The notes under the pieces are model-generated. The model saw nothing but the letters and a program-made list of their open reading frames with translations, did no database searches and was not told the DNA's origin. From SPCO01 sp964579825 (lineage in GTDB: Bacteria > Chloroflexota > Limnocylindria > Limnocylindrales > CSP1-4): 64,000 nucleotides of DNA. Positions within the stretch are counted from its first letter, which is position 1. Each line of letters begins with the position of its first letter. The translations under genes and the position numbers were made by a program. Shown piece after piece: positions 16,647 through 25,295 of this stretch. The stretch is from positions 41,503-105,502 of the forward strand of contig CAZOHT010000009.1 in assembly GCA_964579825.1 (NCBI GenBank), read 5' to 3'.

Positions 16647-17690
16647 ATGGCCGGCCGGTCCGTCTTCGTCCGCGCCGCCGAGCTGGAGGCGTCCGGGCGG
16701 CCCTTCGTGGTCGCCACGGTCGTCGCGGTCCGGCGGCCGACGTCGGCGCGGCCCGGAGCGTCCGGTCTCGTCCATCCGGACGGCACGATCGAGGGCTGGG
16801 TCGGCGGCAGTTGCGCCCAGCCGGTCGTCGTCCGCGAGGCGCTTCGGTCGCTCTCGGACGGGCAGCCTCGGCTGCTCCGCCTGAGCAAGGACGCCCCAGC
16901 CGAGGGCCGGCGGGGCGACGGCATCGTCGAACTGGTCATGACCTGCCACTCCGGTGGCACCCTGGAGATCTACGTGGAACCGCATCTGCCCGCCCCGCTG
17001 CTCTGGATCGCCGGCACGACCCCGATCGCCGGCGCACTCGCCACGCTCGGGGCCGCCGCGGGCTGGCGGGTGACCGTGTTCGACCCGGTCGCCGACCCGG
17101 ACGCGTTCCCTGATGTGGAGCGGGTCATCGTCGGCACGGATCTCAAGAACCAGGACCCCGGGGCTGCGCCGGCCATCGTCATCGCGACCCAGGGCATCTG
17201 GGACGAGGAGGCCACGGCCCTCGCCCTGTCGCGCGACGCCGCGTACGTCGGCCTGGTCGCCTCGCCGACCCGGGCCGCGGTGGTCCGCGAGTGGCTCACC
17301 GAGGAGACGATGCTCGGGCCTGAACGGATCGCCGCGCTGCGCGCGCCGGCCGGCATGGACCTGGGCGCCGAGACGGCCGAGGAAGTCGCCATCTCGATCC
17401 TCGCCGAGCTGGTCCAGGTCCGGCGCGGGACCGCGGCCTTCGTGGCGTCGCCCGGTCCGGCCACGCTGGCCGGCGTCGGCGGCGAGATCCAGATGGCCGC
17501 TCCGGCTCCGGCCGTGGACGACATCGTGCTGCTGGATCCGGTCTGCGGGATGACCGTGGACCGGGCCCACGCGCGCCACCTCGCGGAGCACGACGGCATC
17601 GTCTACGCGTTCTGCTCGATCGGTTGCCGGACGAGCTTCATCCGCGAGCCCACCGCCTACCTGCCCGCATCGGTATCATCGGCCGACTGA
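16647..17690 (+). CDS. XdhC-family protein fused to a YHS domain
   Basis: 347 residues, 28 bp after coxL. Residues 1-260 form a short XdhC/CoxI-type protein: WVGGSCAQP at 51-59, and the Rossmann part from LLWIAGTTPIAGAL (118-131) to YVGLVASPTRAAVVREWL (200-217). Residues 293-340 form a YHS domain: DPVCGMTV at 297-304 and YAFCSIGC with C323 and C327. YHS domains occur in copper and heavy-metal handling proteins. XdhC proteins deliver sulfurated Mo cofactor. Joined next to coxL, the fusion suggests a factor that handles both the cofactor and the copper of CO dehydrogenase; this is inference. The ATG at 16647 lacks a strong ribosome site. Confidence 0.82.
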   Translation: MAGRSVFVRAAELEASGRPFVVATVVAVRRPTSARPGASGLVHPDGTIEGWVGGSCAQPVVVREALRSLSDGQPRLLRLSKDAPAEGRRGDGIVELVMTCHSGGTLEIYVEPHLPAPLLWIAGTTPIAGALATLGAAAGWRVTVFDPVADPDAFPDVERVIVGTDLKNQDPGAAPAIVIATQGIWDEEATALALSRDAAYVGLVASPTRAAVVREWLTEETMLGPERIAALRAPAGMDLGAETAEEVAISILAELVQVRRGTAAFVASPGPATLAGVGGEIQMAAPAPAVDDIVLLDPVCGMTVDRAHARHLAEHDGIVYAFCSIGCRTSFIREPTAYLPASVSSAD

Positions 17691-17724
17691 CCCGAGCCCA
17701 CCCGTACCCGCCCAGGAGGGCTGC

Positions 17725-18165
17725 ATGAAGTTCCAAGGTTCCGTGCCGATCAACGCGTCGCGGGAGAAGGTCTGGGCGTTCGTGACCGACCCGGAGCAGG
17801 TGGGCCAGTGCGGCCCCGGCGTCGAGAAGATCGAGGTGATCGACGCGACCCACTTCAAGGCGGTCGCCAAGGTCGGGATCGGGTTCATCAGCGCCCGCTT
17901 CAACGCCGACATGGAGTTCGCCGAGATCCAGGCGCCGGACCGGGCGCTCATCAAGGCCCACGGGCAGGCGCCAGGCAGTGCCGTGGATGCCACCGCCGAG
18001 ATGCGCCTGTCGGATGGTCCGGACGGCTCGACCGTCATGGACTGGAGCGCGGACGTGAACATCGCCGGCACGCTCGCCAGCGTGGGCGCGCGCCTCATCG
18101 AAGGCACGGCCAACAAGATGATCGGCCAGACCTTCGAGTGCATGAAGGGCAAGCTCGAAGCCTGA
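17725..18165 (+). CDS. coxG: CoxG-family SRPBCC protein
   Basis: 146 residues of the CO dehydrogenase subunit G (CoxG) family, a Bet v1-like SRPBCC fold. The start MKFQGSVPINASREKVWAF and later VGIGFISARFNADMEF match the family. CoxG is implicated in anchoring CO dehydrogenase to the membrane or in delivering quinone to it. A good AGGAGG ribosome site precedes ATG 17725. It follows the XdhC-YHS gene by 34 bp and closes the cox operon. Confidence 0.9.
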   Translation: MKFQGSVPINASREKVWAFVTDPEQVGQCGPGVEKIEVIDATHFKAVAKVGIGFISARFNADMEFAEIQAPDRALIKAHGQAPGSAVDATAEMRLSDGPDGSTVMDWSADVNIAGTLASVGARLIEGTANKMIGQTFECMKGKLEA

Positions 18166-18223
18166 TCGGCGGCCGGCGCAGTCGGCCGTGCAAGATGCGG
18201 CGGCCGTCGCGCGTAGATAGGTC

Positions 18224-18793
18224 GTGACGGACGATCAGCTCCGAACCGAGGCCGTCGAACGGGCGTACCGCGACCACGCGGACGACGTCTATCGAGTCGC
18301 CTATGCGATCCTGCGCGACCCCGACGGCGCCATGGACGCGACCCATGACGCGTTCGCCCAGGCGTTCCGCCGCTGGGACCAGTACGACGCGAACCGACCC
18401 CTCCGCCCGTGGCTCCATGGGATCGTCAGCCATCTTGCCCTCGATGCGCTGCGTCGGCGTCGCGTCCGGATCAAGGCCATCGACGCCATCGGGCGCATCG
18501 AGGCGGTCCAGCCCGGCGCCGGGCCAGGCGGGGAGGAGATGGTCCGTCGGGTGGCGGATCGCGACCTCGTGGAATCCGCGCTCGGGGAGCTGAAGCCGGA
18601 CGTCCGGGCGGCGCTCGTGCTGCGCCACTACTACGGCTACGACTACGCCGAGATCGGCGCGTTCCTGCGGACCAGTCCGGGCAACGTGGGCTCGATCCTC
18701 AGTCGCGCCCATCGAGCGCTGCGAACGCGCCTCACCACCGAACCCCACCGCCCCTCGGTCGATGACGACATCGCCCGGGGCATGACCCGTTGA
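18224..18793 (+). CDS. ECF-type RNA polymerase sigma factor
   Basis: 189 residues with the two ECF domains: sigma2 (about 12-80, VYRVAYAILRDPDGAMDATHDAFAQAFRRW) and sigma4 (about 122-170, with the helix-turn-helix YDYAEIGAFLRTSPGNVGSILSRAHRALR). It directs RNA polymerase to a stress- or envelope-type regulon. Starts with GTG and overlaps the upstream end of the next frame, whose ATG is 15 bp further on. The neighbour is a membrane protein with a cytosolic N-terminus, so the two probably form a sigma/anti-sigma pair. Confidence 0.88.
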   Translation: MTDDQLRTEAVERAYRDHADDVYRVAYAILRDPDGAMDATHDAFAQAFRRWDQYDANRPLRPWLHGIVSHLALDALRRRRVRIKAIDAIGRIEAVQPGAGPGGEEMVRRVADRDLVESALGELKPDVRAALVLRHYYGYDYAEIGAFLRTSPGNVGSILSRAHRALRTRLTTEPHRPSVDDDIARGMTR

Positions 18794-18807
18794 GCCAAGG
18801 AGATCCG

Positions 18808-20595
18808 ATGGAGCGGAACCCGACATCCCCGATCGACGGCAAGGTCGCGCCCGACGACACCGAGCTCAGCTCGCTCGTCCGAGCGGTCGCCGAGGACTGG
18901 CATCGACCCCCGCAGCGGCTCGATCAGCCGACCTGGCGCGAGCGGGTCGAGGGAGGGCGTCCGAGTCGACGTTCGTCCGGTGGCCGGCGCTGGTTCGGGA
19001 AGCTCGCCGAGGCCGGGGTCCTGGCCGTGGTGGCGACCGTCGTCCTTGCGATCGGCGCCGTGTTCCTGGTCGGCAACGGCTCGGACCGTGGCGTCGGGAC
19101 GGCCCCGTCCACCGATCCGACCTCCGAGGCGACCGGGACCCCGGGCGCCTCGACCGGGCCGTCGACCGATCCCTCCTCGCCGATCGCCTCGCCATTGCCG
19201 GCACTGCTCGTGAACGGTGACCTGCCCAGCGTGACGCACGTCCTGCTGGCCAGCAACGGCTACCGGATGGTCGACCTGTCGACCGGCACGGCCGGATCGC
19301 CCATCGCGTGGGAGCAGAGCGGCTGGACGTCGCCCTTGCCTCGCCCGGGCGGAGGTTGGGTCTGCATCTGCGGGACGTACACCGGGACCGGCTCGGCCGG
19401 AGACTCACGGCTGGCCGTCACGCTCCAGGCGATCGATGCGATCGGGGCGCCGGCCGGGCAGGCCGAACTGCGCACGCTGCAGTCCGCGATCGATCCGGCG
19501 CAGCCGGCAGTGTCGGACAGCCTGACCGTCGACGTGAGCGCGAGATCGTCGGCCGATGGTCGGTACGCCTTCGTCGGGTGGAGCGAGCGGACCGCAACGG
19601 GCTGGCACGCCGGGGTCGATGTCGTCGATCTCGAGACCCTGTCGGTCGTCGATCGGCTCGACCTGCCCGACGTGGATCGGTCGGCCGTGGCGGAAGGTCG
19701 GTCGTGGACGCGCCTGGCCCCACGGGTGAGCACCGCTCCGGGCACGGACGCCGCCCTCGTGAGCGGAGACTGGTTCGTCGAGGACGTGACCGGGACCGCG
19801 CCGTCGGGTGCCGATCACTGGACGACGACCTTCGCGGGCGGGAAGTTCGGTCGGGCACGCGATGCCGGGATGCGGTCGGCCGAGGGGTGCTACGAGTGGG
19901 AGCAGGGCCCCATCGACGAGGCCTCGTTCTATCTCGCTTGTATCGTGAGCACGAGCGGCCACATCCGCGTGGAGCGGTATGACGCAGCCGGTGGCCCCCT
20001 CGACACCACGGACCTCGGCACGTTCAGCGGGATCGGGTCGTCCGCGGCACGGCTGGATCGCCGCCTGTTCCTGTGGGACCCACACGACCAGAGCCTGACC
20101 GTGTTCGACCTCGACACCGGCGCGATGACCCACGCGGAGGCACCGGATGCCGCCGGCACGGGTCCGCTCGATGCGCTCGGGGCGATCGGGCGGGCGATCG
20201 GCGACTGGGTCGCGCCGACCACGACGGCGAAGATCTTCCTGGATCCGGCCCTGGCGATCAGCCCGGACGGATCGACGCTCTACGCCCTCGGGATCACGGG
20301 TGCGTTCGAACAGATCGGCTCGTCCGGCGTGTTCGCCTTCGACATCAGCGGTGACACGCCGGCGTTCAGGAGCCACTGGGAACCGACGGCCGACCTCATC
20401 TCGCTGGCGATCAGCGAGGACGGGGCGTTCGTCTACGCCGCCGGGATGTCCGGGGTCGACGCCCAAGGGGTCCAGGCGCCGGCCATCCAGGCGTCCGTGA
20501 CGGTGTTCGACGCGACCGACGGATCGATCCGTCTCATCGCCGGCCAGCTGGGGGCCGAGATGGCGCCGGTCTTCCCGGAGCCCATCGTTCGCTAG
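18808..20595 (+). CDS. Membrane-anchored putative anti-sigma partner with large outer domain
   Basis: 595 residues. A cytosolic N-terminus of about 65 residues rich in charge is followed by one transmembrane helix (about 67-90, LAEAGVLAVVATVVLAIGAVFLVG), a Ser/Thr/Pro-rich spacer (about 95-130), and a 450-residue outer domain with repeated beta-strand units (for example LLASNGYRMVDLSTG, ISPDGSTLYALGI, ISEDGAFVYAAGM) that look like a beta-propeller. No zinc-binding anti-sigma motif is visible in the N-terminus. ATG 18808 follows AAGGAGA; a TTG at 18790 overlapping the sigma gene is less likely. The pairing with the sigma factor suggests an envelope sensor. Confidence 0.65.
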   Translation: MERNPTSPIDGKVAPDDTELSSLVRAVAEDWHRPPQRLDQPTWRERVEGGRPSRRSSGGRRWFGKLAEAGVLAVVATVVLAIGAVFLVGNGSDRGVGTAPSTDPTSEATGTPGASTGPSTDPSSPIASPLPALLVNGDLPSVTHVLLASNGYRMVDLSTGTAGSPIAWEQSGWTSPLPRPGGGWVCICGTYTGTGSAGDSRLAVTLQAIDAIGAPAGQAELRTLQSAIDPAQPAVSDSLTVDVSARSSADGRYAFVGWSERTATGWHAGVDVVDLETLSVVDRLDLPDVDRSAVAEGRSWTRLAPRVSTAPGTDAALVSGDWFVEDVTGTAPSGADHWTTTFAGGKFGRARDAGMRSAEGCYEWEQGPIDEASFYLACIVSTSGHIRVERYDAAGGPLDTTDLGTFSGIGSSAARLDRRLFLWDPHDQSLTVFDLDTGAMTHAEAPDAAGTGPLDALGAIGRAIGDWVAPTTTAKIFLDPALAISPDGSTLYALGITGAFEQIGSSGVFAFDISGDTPAFRSHWEPTADLISLAISEDGAFVYAAGMSGVDAQGVQAPAIQASVTVFDATDGSIRLIAGQLGAEMAPVFPEPIVR

Positions 20596-20621
20596 GCGAG
20601 GGCCGCTGCTACGATCGGCGG

Positions 20622-21260
20622 GTGGAAGGGATCACGCGTGTCGTCGGGCCGGTGGCGACGAACGTCCATGTCCTCGCGGATCCCGTCACGCGTGAGGCGA
20701 TCGCCATCGACACGGCGACGCCATCGCTGGCCTGGATCGCCGACGAGTTGGCCGCGCGCGACTGGACGCTCAAGCTCATCGTCTCGACCCACGGGCACTG
20801 GGACCACATCGGCGACAATGCGGCCGTCGCCGAGCACACCGGCGCCGACATCGCCGTCCATGCGCTGGATCGTGGCCGGCTGACCGACCCGCAACCGCTC
20901 TGGGCCCCCTTCGAGATCCCGCCATCCGTCCCGGCCGTGGAGCTGGCCGAGGGCGGGCTCATCCGATTCGGGTCCATCCGGCTGCGCGTCCTGCACACGC
21001 CCGGTCATACCGAGGGTTCCGTGTGCCTGCACGCCGAGGACGAGGGCGTCCTGTACAGCGGCGACACGCTGTTCGCGGGCGGGTGGGGGCGGGTGGACCT
21101 GCCCGGTGGCGACCCCGCCGCCATGGCCGGATCGCTGGCCCGGCTGTCCGGCCTCGAGGATGCGATCGCGGTCTATCCGGGCCACGGCCAGGCGACGACG
21201 ATCGGCCGGGAGCGCGCCTGGCTCGAGTTGGTCCGCGACGGTGGTCGACTGTTCGCATGA
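20622..21260 (+). CDS. MBL-fold metallo-hydrolase (glyoxalase II-like)
   Basis: 212 residues. The zinc motif STHGHWDHIGDN (H57, H59, D61, H62) and later HTPGHTEGSVCL and YSGDTLFAGGWGRVDLPGGD identify a glyoxalase II-type metallo-beta-lactamase fold enzyme. Substrate probably a thioester, but related hydrolases act on persulfides or lactones. GTG start; TACGAT (20610-20615) lies 6 nt upstream without a ribosome site, a leaderless arrangement. Its stop overlaps the next gene by ATGA. Confidence 0.84.
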   Translation: MEGITRVVGPVATNVHVLADPVTREAIAIDTATPSLAWIADELAARDWTLKLIVSTHGHWDHIGDNAAVAEHTGADIAVHALDRGRLTDPQPLWAPFEIPPSVPAVELAEGGLIRFGSIRLRVLHTPGHTEGSVCLHAEDEGVLYSGDTLFAGGWGRVDLPGGDPAAMAGSLARLSGLEDAIAVYPGHGQATTIGRERAWLELVRDGGRLFA

Positions 21261-22048
21261 GCGACCTGGACCGGTATCGCGACCGGCTCGGGGTGCCCGG
21301 CCCATTGCCCGCGGACGTGACGACCCTGCGGACCCTCCACGCGGCGCACCTGCGGACGGTCCCGTTCGAGAACGCGAGCGTCATGTTCGGCGAGCGGGTG
21401 GAGCTCGACACGGACGCGTTCGTCCACAAGCTGGGTGTCCTGCGTCGAGGCGGGTTCTGCTATGAGCTCAACGGCGCTTTCGCGGTGCTCCTGCGCTCGA
21501 TCGGCTTCGCGGTGGACCTGATCGAAGCTCGCGGTCACGAAGAGGCAGGGCGCCTCGGGCCCCGATTCGACCACCTCGCGTTGCGGGTCACGCTCGATGC
21601 GCCGTGGCTCGTGGATGTCGGCTTCGGCTACTCGTTCATCGAGCCACTGCGGCTGGAGGTCGGCCCCGAGCAGACCGATCCCGTCGGGGCCTTCCGGCTC
21701 GTCGAGGCGCCCGACGGGGAGTTCGACCTGGAGTGGCGCCACCGCGACGGCCGGTGGGTGCCGCACTACCGGCTGGATCCGACCTCGCGCGACCTGGACG
21801 AGTTCGCCGGGACGTGCCGCTATCACCAGACGTCGCCTCGGTCGCCCTTCGTGGGTCGTTGGAACTGCGTGATCTTCACGGCCGGTGGCGCGACGAGCCT
21901 GTCCGGCCGGCACTACGTCGCGACCGACGGCACGGACCGCGACGAGCGCGACCTGACCGACATGGATCTCCCACCGGTCCTCGAGTCGGCGTTCGGGGTC
22001 CGGGCGCGGCCGATCGACGGGCGCTGGGAGCGGGTCGAGCCGGACTAG
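21257..22048 (+). CDS. nat: Arylamine N-acetyltransferase
   Basis: 263 residues. The catalytic triad is C68 in RRGGFCYELNG, H106 in FDHLALRV and D120 in LVDVGFG. The N-terminal FENASVMFG segment is also typical. The enzyme transfers acetyl from acetyl-CoA to arylamines and hydrazines and acts in the cytosol. The start overlaps the previous gene (ATGA), so it is co-translated with the metallo-hydrolase. It converges on the GNAT gene, sharing the last four bases (22045-22048). Confidence 0.9.
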   Translation: MSDLDRYRDRLGVPGPLPADVTTLRTLHAAHLRTVPFENASVMFGERVELDTDAFVHKLGVLRRGGFCYELNGAFAVLLRSIGFAVDLIEARGHEEAGRLGPRFDHLALRVTLDAPWLVDVGFGYSFIEPLRLEVGPEQTDPVGAFRLVEAPDGEFDLEWRHRDGRWVPHYRLDPTSRDLDEFAGTCRYHQTSPRSPFVGRWNCVIFTAGGATSLSGRHYVATDGTDRDERDLTDMDLPPVLESAFGVRARPIDGRWERVEPD

Positions 22049-23094
22049 CCCTCGCTGGGCTGGGCGGTCGAGCGGCTCTCGAACGGACGCTCGTAGGCGA
22101 TCGAGCGCTGGTAGACCTCGAACCCAAGGCGTTCGTACAGTCCGAGCGCGCCGGTCGGGTTCATCGAGTCCACGCCGAGCATGGCCTCGGTCATCCCGGC
22201 ATCGCGCAGTCGCTGCAGCGCCACCGCGGTCATGGCACGACCAAGCCCACGATTCCGCCATGGCCGGCGGACACTGATCTTCTCGAGCCAGCCTCGCTTG
22301 ACGCCGAGCTCGGCGTTCTCCCGGGACCAGACCCAGGTCTGCACGACACCGGCGACCTCGTCCCCGGCCCACGCGACGACCCACAGGTCCGTATCGAGCT
22401 CGGACTGGCCGAACGTGACCTCGAACTGGTGATCCGTGTGGTCGTGCGCGCCCCAATGGTCGCGGAATGCCTCGTCCTCGGCGTCCCAGATCGCTCGATG
22501 GTCGGCCTGGCGGACCGGCCGGAGGGTCAGGCCGTCGGGGAGGGCCACGTCCGGGATCTCGTCCAGGCTCGCCCGGCGCATGAGGAGGAAGTGGCGGACC
22601 GGCGTGAACCCGTCACGCTCGAGCATCGCCATGTGGGCGTGCTCGTGTTCCTCGGCGTGCGCCCGCAGCAGGACCTGGCCGCTCGGGTCCTCGACGGCCA
22701 CGCGCCGCCGGATCCGCTCGCGGTTGGCGGTGAACAGCGCGCCGCCGATCCCACGCCGCCGCATGTCGGGTCGGACGTACCCCCACAGGTCGTAGTTCGG
22801 GACATGATCCCGAACGATCCGCTCGACCATCGCGAACGCGACGAGGCCGGAGTCATCCTCCACGAGGACGATGTCGTCGACCGGGACGAGGCCGTCGGCC
22901 CCTTCGTTCTCGGTCCGCATCATCTCCTCGGTCGGGACCCATGGGATCCCGTCATGGACGTTGGCCGTCGCCATCACGGCGGCCATCGGGCCATAGTCCG
23001 ATAGGTCGCGGAACGAGCGAACGGTGAGGCCGAGGCTCGGATCGAGGCGTTCGGCGGCGATCCGGGCGATGGTCGGGTGGGTCGTGGTGATCAT
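22045..23094 (-). CDS. Tandem GNAT acetyltransferase A
   Basis: 349 residues with two GNAT-like halves. Motif A of the N-terminal half is RPDMRRRGIGGALFTANRERI; the C-terminal half has VRRPWRNRGLGRAMTAVALQRL and ends LGVDSMNPTGALGLYERLGFEV. Two-domain GNATs of this build include mycothiol-synthase-like enzymes and several antibiotic-modifying enzymes, but no substrate can be assigned. Paralogous to the next gene upstream. Its ATG overlaps that gene's stop (ATGA). Last gene of the ABC-RsgA-GNAT operon. Confidence 0.78.
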   Translation of the reverse strand: MITTTHPTIARIAAERLDPSLGLTVRSFRDLSDYGPMAAVMATANVHDGIPWVPTEEMMRTENEGADGLVPVDDIVLVEDDSGLVAFAMVERIVRDHVPNYDLWGYVRPDMRRRGIGGALFTANRERIRRRVAVEDPSGQVLLRAHAEEHEHAHMAMLERDGFTPVRHFLLMRRASLDEIPDVALPDGLTLRPVRQADHRAIWDAEDEAFRDHWGAHDHTDHQFEVTFGQSELDTDLWVVAWAGDEVAGVVQTWVWSRENAELGVKRGWLEKISVRRPWRNRGLGRAMTAVALQRLRDAGMTEAMLGVDSMNPTGALGLYERLGFEVYQRSIAYERPFESRSTAQPSEG

Positions 23095-24179
23095 CGGAGC
23101 TCCGGTGCGGTGGATGTCGGCGGCGCGACGTCCAGTGGAAGGGGCTTGGTCCAGTCGTAGGTGGTGCTGACGACCTCGAACCCGAGCGACGAGTAGAGGT
23201 CCGTCGCCTGGTTCGGATTGAGGCCGTCGACGCCCAGGTAGGCACTGGTCATGCCGCGCTCCCGCAGGCGGACCAGGCAGCGCGCGATCAGGGCCCGGGC
23301 CAGCCCGCGACGGCGCCACGCGCGGCGGGTGTAGACCGCCGCGACGAGCCCGCGCTCGCGTCCGTGGTGGGCGTTCTCCTCGGGGTCGATGCGGCCGTGG
23401 ACGCCTCCGGCCAGCTCGTCGCCATCGAAGGCGATGAGCCACAGCGATGGATCCTCGAGTGGATCCACGAGCGACGCCTCCCACTCCTCCTCGGTCGGCT
23501 CCGACTCGTCTCGCTCGTCGCGGAACGCCTCGGTCGCCGCATCCCACACCTGACGGCGACCCGCGCGGTCGGTCGCGACCGCCCGGACCTCCAGGCCGGC
23601 CGGCATCGGCAGCTCCGGGATGTCATCCAGGGTCGGGCGAACCATCTCGTAGCCGTGCCCGGATCGGGTCCAGCCGTTCGCCTCGAACTGCGCCGCGAGG
23701 CCGACCTCCGCCCCGAACGAGGACGACCGAAGGCTGCTCGGACGACGATCCGCCGGCGGGATCGCTCGAGCCTTGGCGACCGACCGCTCTTCGGCCCAGC
23801 GCAGCATCGGCGCAAGGAGCCCGGATCCGCTGTGGACGGGATCGAGCATCACGACGGCGGTGAAAGCGCGAGTGCCATCTTCGAGATCGCGCCACTCGAC
23901 CCGAACGTAGCCCACGATGAACCCGCCCTGTTCGACGATGAGCATGTCGCGCTCGAGGTCGCAGTTGACGAGGTGGCGGTAGTTCCGGGCCATCCCGTCG
24001 GCCGTGACGACCTCCTCGATCCCGGCGGCGTCGCGGCTGCGCTGGTTGGCGGCGGCCAGCCCGAGGAAGTCCTCCGGACCGGCGAAGCCGCGCAGGGTGT
24101 ATCCGGCCGCGACCAGGTGGTCAGGCAGCCCCGGGCGCGCCGCGCCGATGGCCTGGTCCATCTGGTGCAGCTCGGTCAT
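23091..24179 (-). CDS. Tandem GNAT acetyltransferase B
   Basis: 362 residues, the paralogue of the gene downstream: the C-terminal half has TRRAWRRRGLARALIARCLVRL and LGVDGLNPNQATDLYSSLGFEV, closely matching it. The N-terminal half is a more divergent GNAT fold. The ATG at 24179 overlaps the rsgA stop, so translation is coupled. The tandem duplicate pair behind rsgA suggests acetylation of related substrates; role unknown. Confidence 0.78.
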   Translation of the reverse strand: MTELHQMDQAIGAARPGLPDHLVAAGYTLRGFAGPEDFLGLAAANQRSRDAAGIEEVVTADGMARNYRHLVNCDLERDMLIVEQGGFIVGYVRVEWRDLEDGTRAFTAVVMLDPVHSGSGLLAPMLRWAEERSVAKARAIPPADRRPSSLRSSSFGAEVGLAAQFEANGWTRSGHGYEMVRPTLDDIPELPMPAGLEVRAVATDRAGRRQVWDAATEAFRDERDESEPTEEEWEASLVDPLEDPSLWLIAFDGDELAGGVHGRIDPEENAHHGRERGLVAAVYTRRAWRRRGLARALIARCLVRLRERGMTSAYLGVDGLNPNQATDLYSSLGFEVVSTTYDWTKPLPLDVAPPTSTAPELR

Positions 24180-25294
24180 CGGTCGTCTCCGTACTTGCGT
24201 TTCATGTGTTCGTTGACGGACTTGTGGATGAGCTTCCACGTGCGGCGGCTCTCGGCGCGCGCCCGCGGGTCCTCCTGTCGAGCGGTCCGCGCCTGTTCGC
24301 GTTGCAGCTTCCGGTAGCTGGCGAGTCGGTCCTCGTCGAGCCGGCCATCGGCGATGGCCAGTCGGACGGCGCATCCCGGCTCGCCCTGGTGCGCGCAGTC
24401 GCTGAAACGGCAGGTGGCCGCGATCTCGGCCACTTCATCGAAGGCCGACTCCAGACCGGCCTCGGCGCCGAGGACCTCCAGGGCACGGATGCCGGGCGTG
24501 TCCACCAGGAGCGCCCCGCCGGGGAGTTCGAACAGTTCGCGATGGGTGGTCGTGTGGCGTCCGCGCGAGTCGGAGCCTCGGACCGCGGCCGTCGCCTGGC
24601 GGTCCTCGCCGAGCAGCGCGTTCACGAGCGTCGACTTGCCGACGCCCGACGAACCGAGGATGGCGGCCGTCGCGCCCGGCCGGAGGTGCGCCCGCAGGTC
24701 GTCCATGCCGAGACCCGTCCAGGCCGAGACGGGGACGATCGCGACGCCCGGGGCGATCGCCTCGACCGCCACGACCCGGCCGTCCACGTCGTCGGCGAGA
24801 TCCGCCTTGTTGAGGACGACGACCGGCAGCACCTCGCTGGACCACGCCACGGCAAGGTAGCGCTCGATCCGGCGCAGGTTGAAATCGTTGTCGAGGCCGG
24901 CGACCAGGAGCGCCACGTCCACGTTGGCGGCCATGACCTGCTCGTCGTCCAGGCCGGACAGGAGGCGCGACGCATCGGAGGCCATGCGCCTGAACGACGT
25001 CCGCCGGGGCAGGACCGCCGCGATCACGCCGTTCGTGTCGATGGCCACCCAATCGCCGACGGTCGGGAAGTCCGAGGCGGCCAGCGCCTCGAACCGGAAC
25101 GCGCCCGACACCGAGGCCGTGCGATCGCCGCCGCCGTCACGGATGACCGAGGTCTCCCGATGGACGGCCACGACCCGGGCGGCCCGGTGCCCGGCCGAGA
25201 CGTGGCCGGCGTCCGCGAAGGTCGCCGCCCAGTCGTCGTCCCAGCCGAGCGAGGCCAGCCGGTCGGTCGTCATCGGATCGAGCGTGCCGGTCAT
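24176..25294 (-). CDS. rsgA: Ribosome small subunit-dependent GTPase A
   Basis: 372 residues with the circularly permuted GTPase order of RsgA/YjeQ: OB-fold N-terminus, G4 NKAD at 162-165, P-loop GSSGVGKST at 214-222, G3 DTPGIR at 265-270, and a C-terminal zinc knuckle CRFSDCAHQGEPGC (C295, C300, H302, C308). RsgA tests and releases late 30S assembly factors. Here it sits between an ABC-2 exporter permease (1 bp upstream) and two GNATs (ATGA overlap), not in its more usual housekeeping contexts, so its expression is probably tied to the exporter operon. Confidence 0.93.
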   Translation of the reverse strand: MTGTLDPMTTDRLASLGWDDDWAATFADAGHVSAGHRAARVVAVHRETSVIRDGGGDRTASVSGAFRFEALAASDFPTVGDWVAIDTNGVIAAVLPRRTSFRRMASDASRLLSGLDDEQVMAANVDVALLVAGLDNDFNLRRIERYLAVAWSSEVLPVVVLNKADLADDVDGRVVAVEAIAPGVAIVPVSAWTGLGMDDLRAHLRPGATAAILGSSGVGKSTLVNALLGEDRQATAAVRGSDSRGRHTTTHRELFELPGGALLVDTPGIRALEVLGAEAGLESAFDEVAEIAATCRFSDCAHQGEPGCAVRLAIADGRLDEDRLASYRKLQREQARTARQEDPRARAESRRTWKLIHKSVNEHMKRKYGDDR

Positions 25295-25295
25295 G

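Noticed and set aside
14096..16960. A 954-codon open frame antisense to coxL
   Set aside because: The plus strand encodes a complete, motif-rich CoxL. The antisense product has Arg/Asp/Val-rich composition and no domain.
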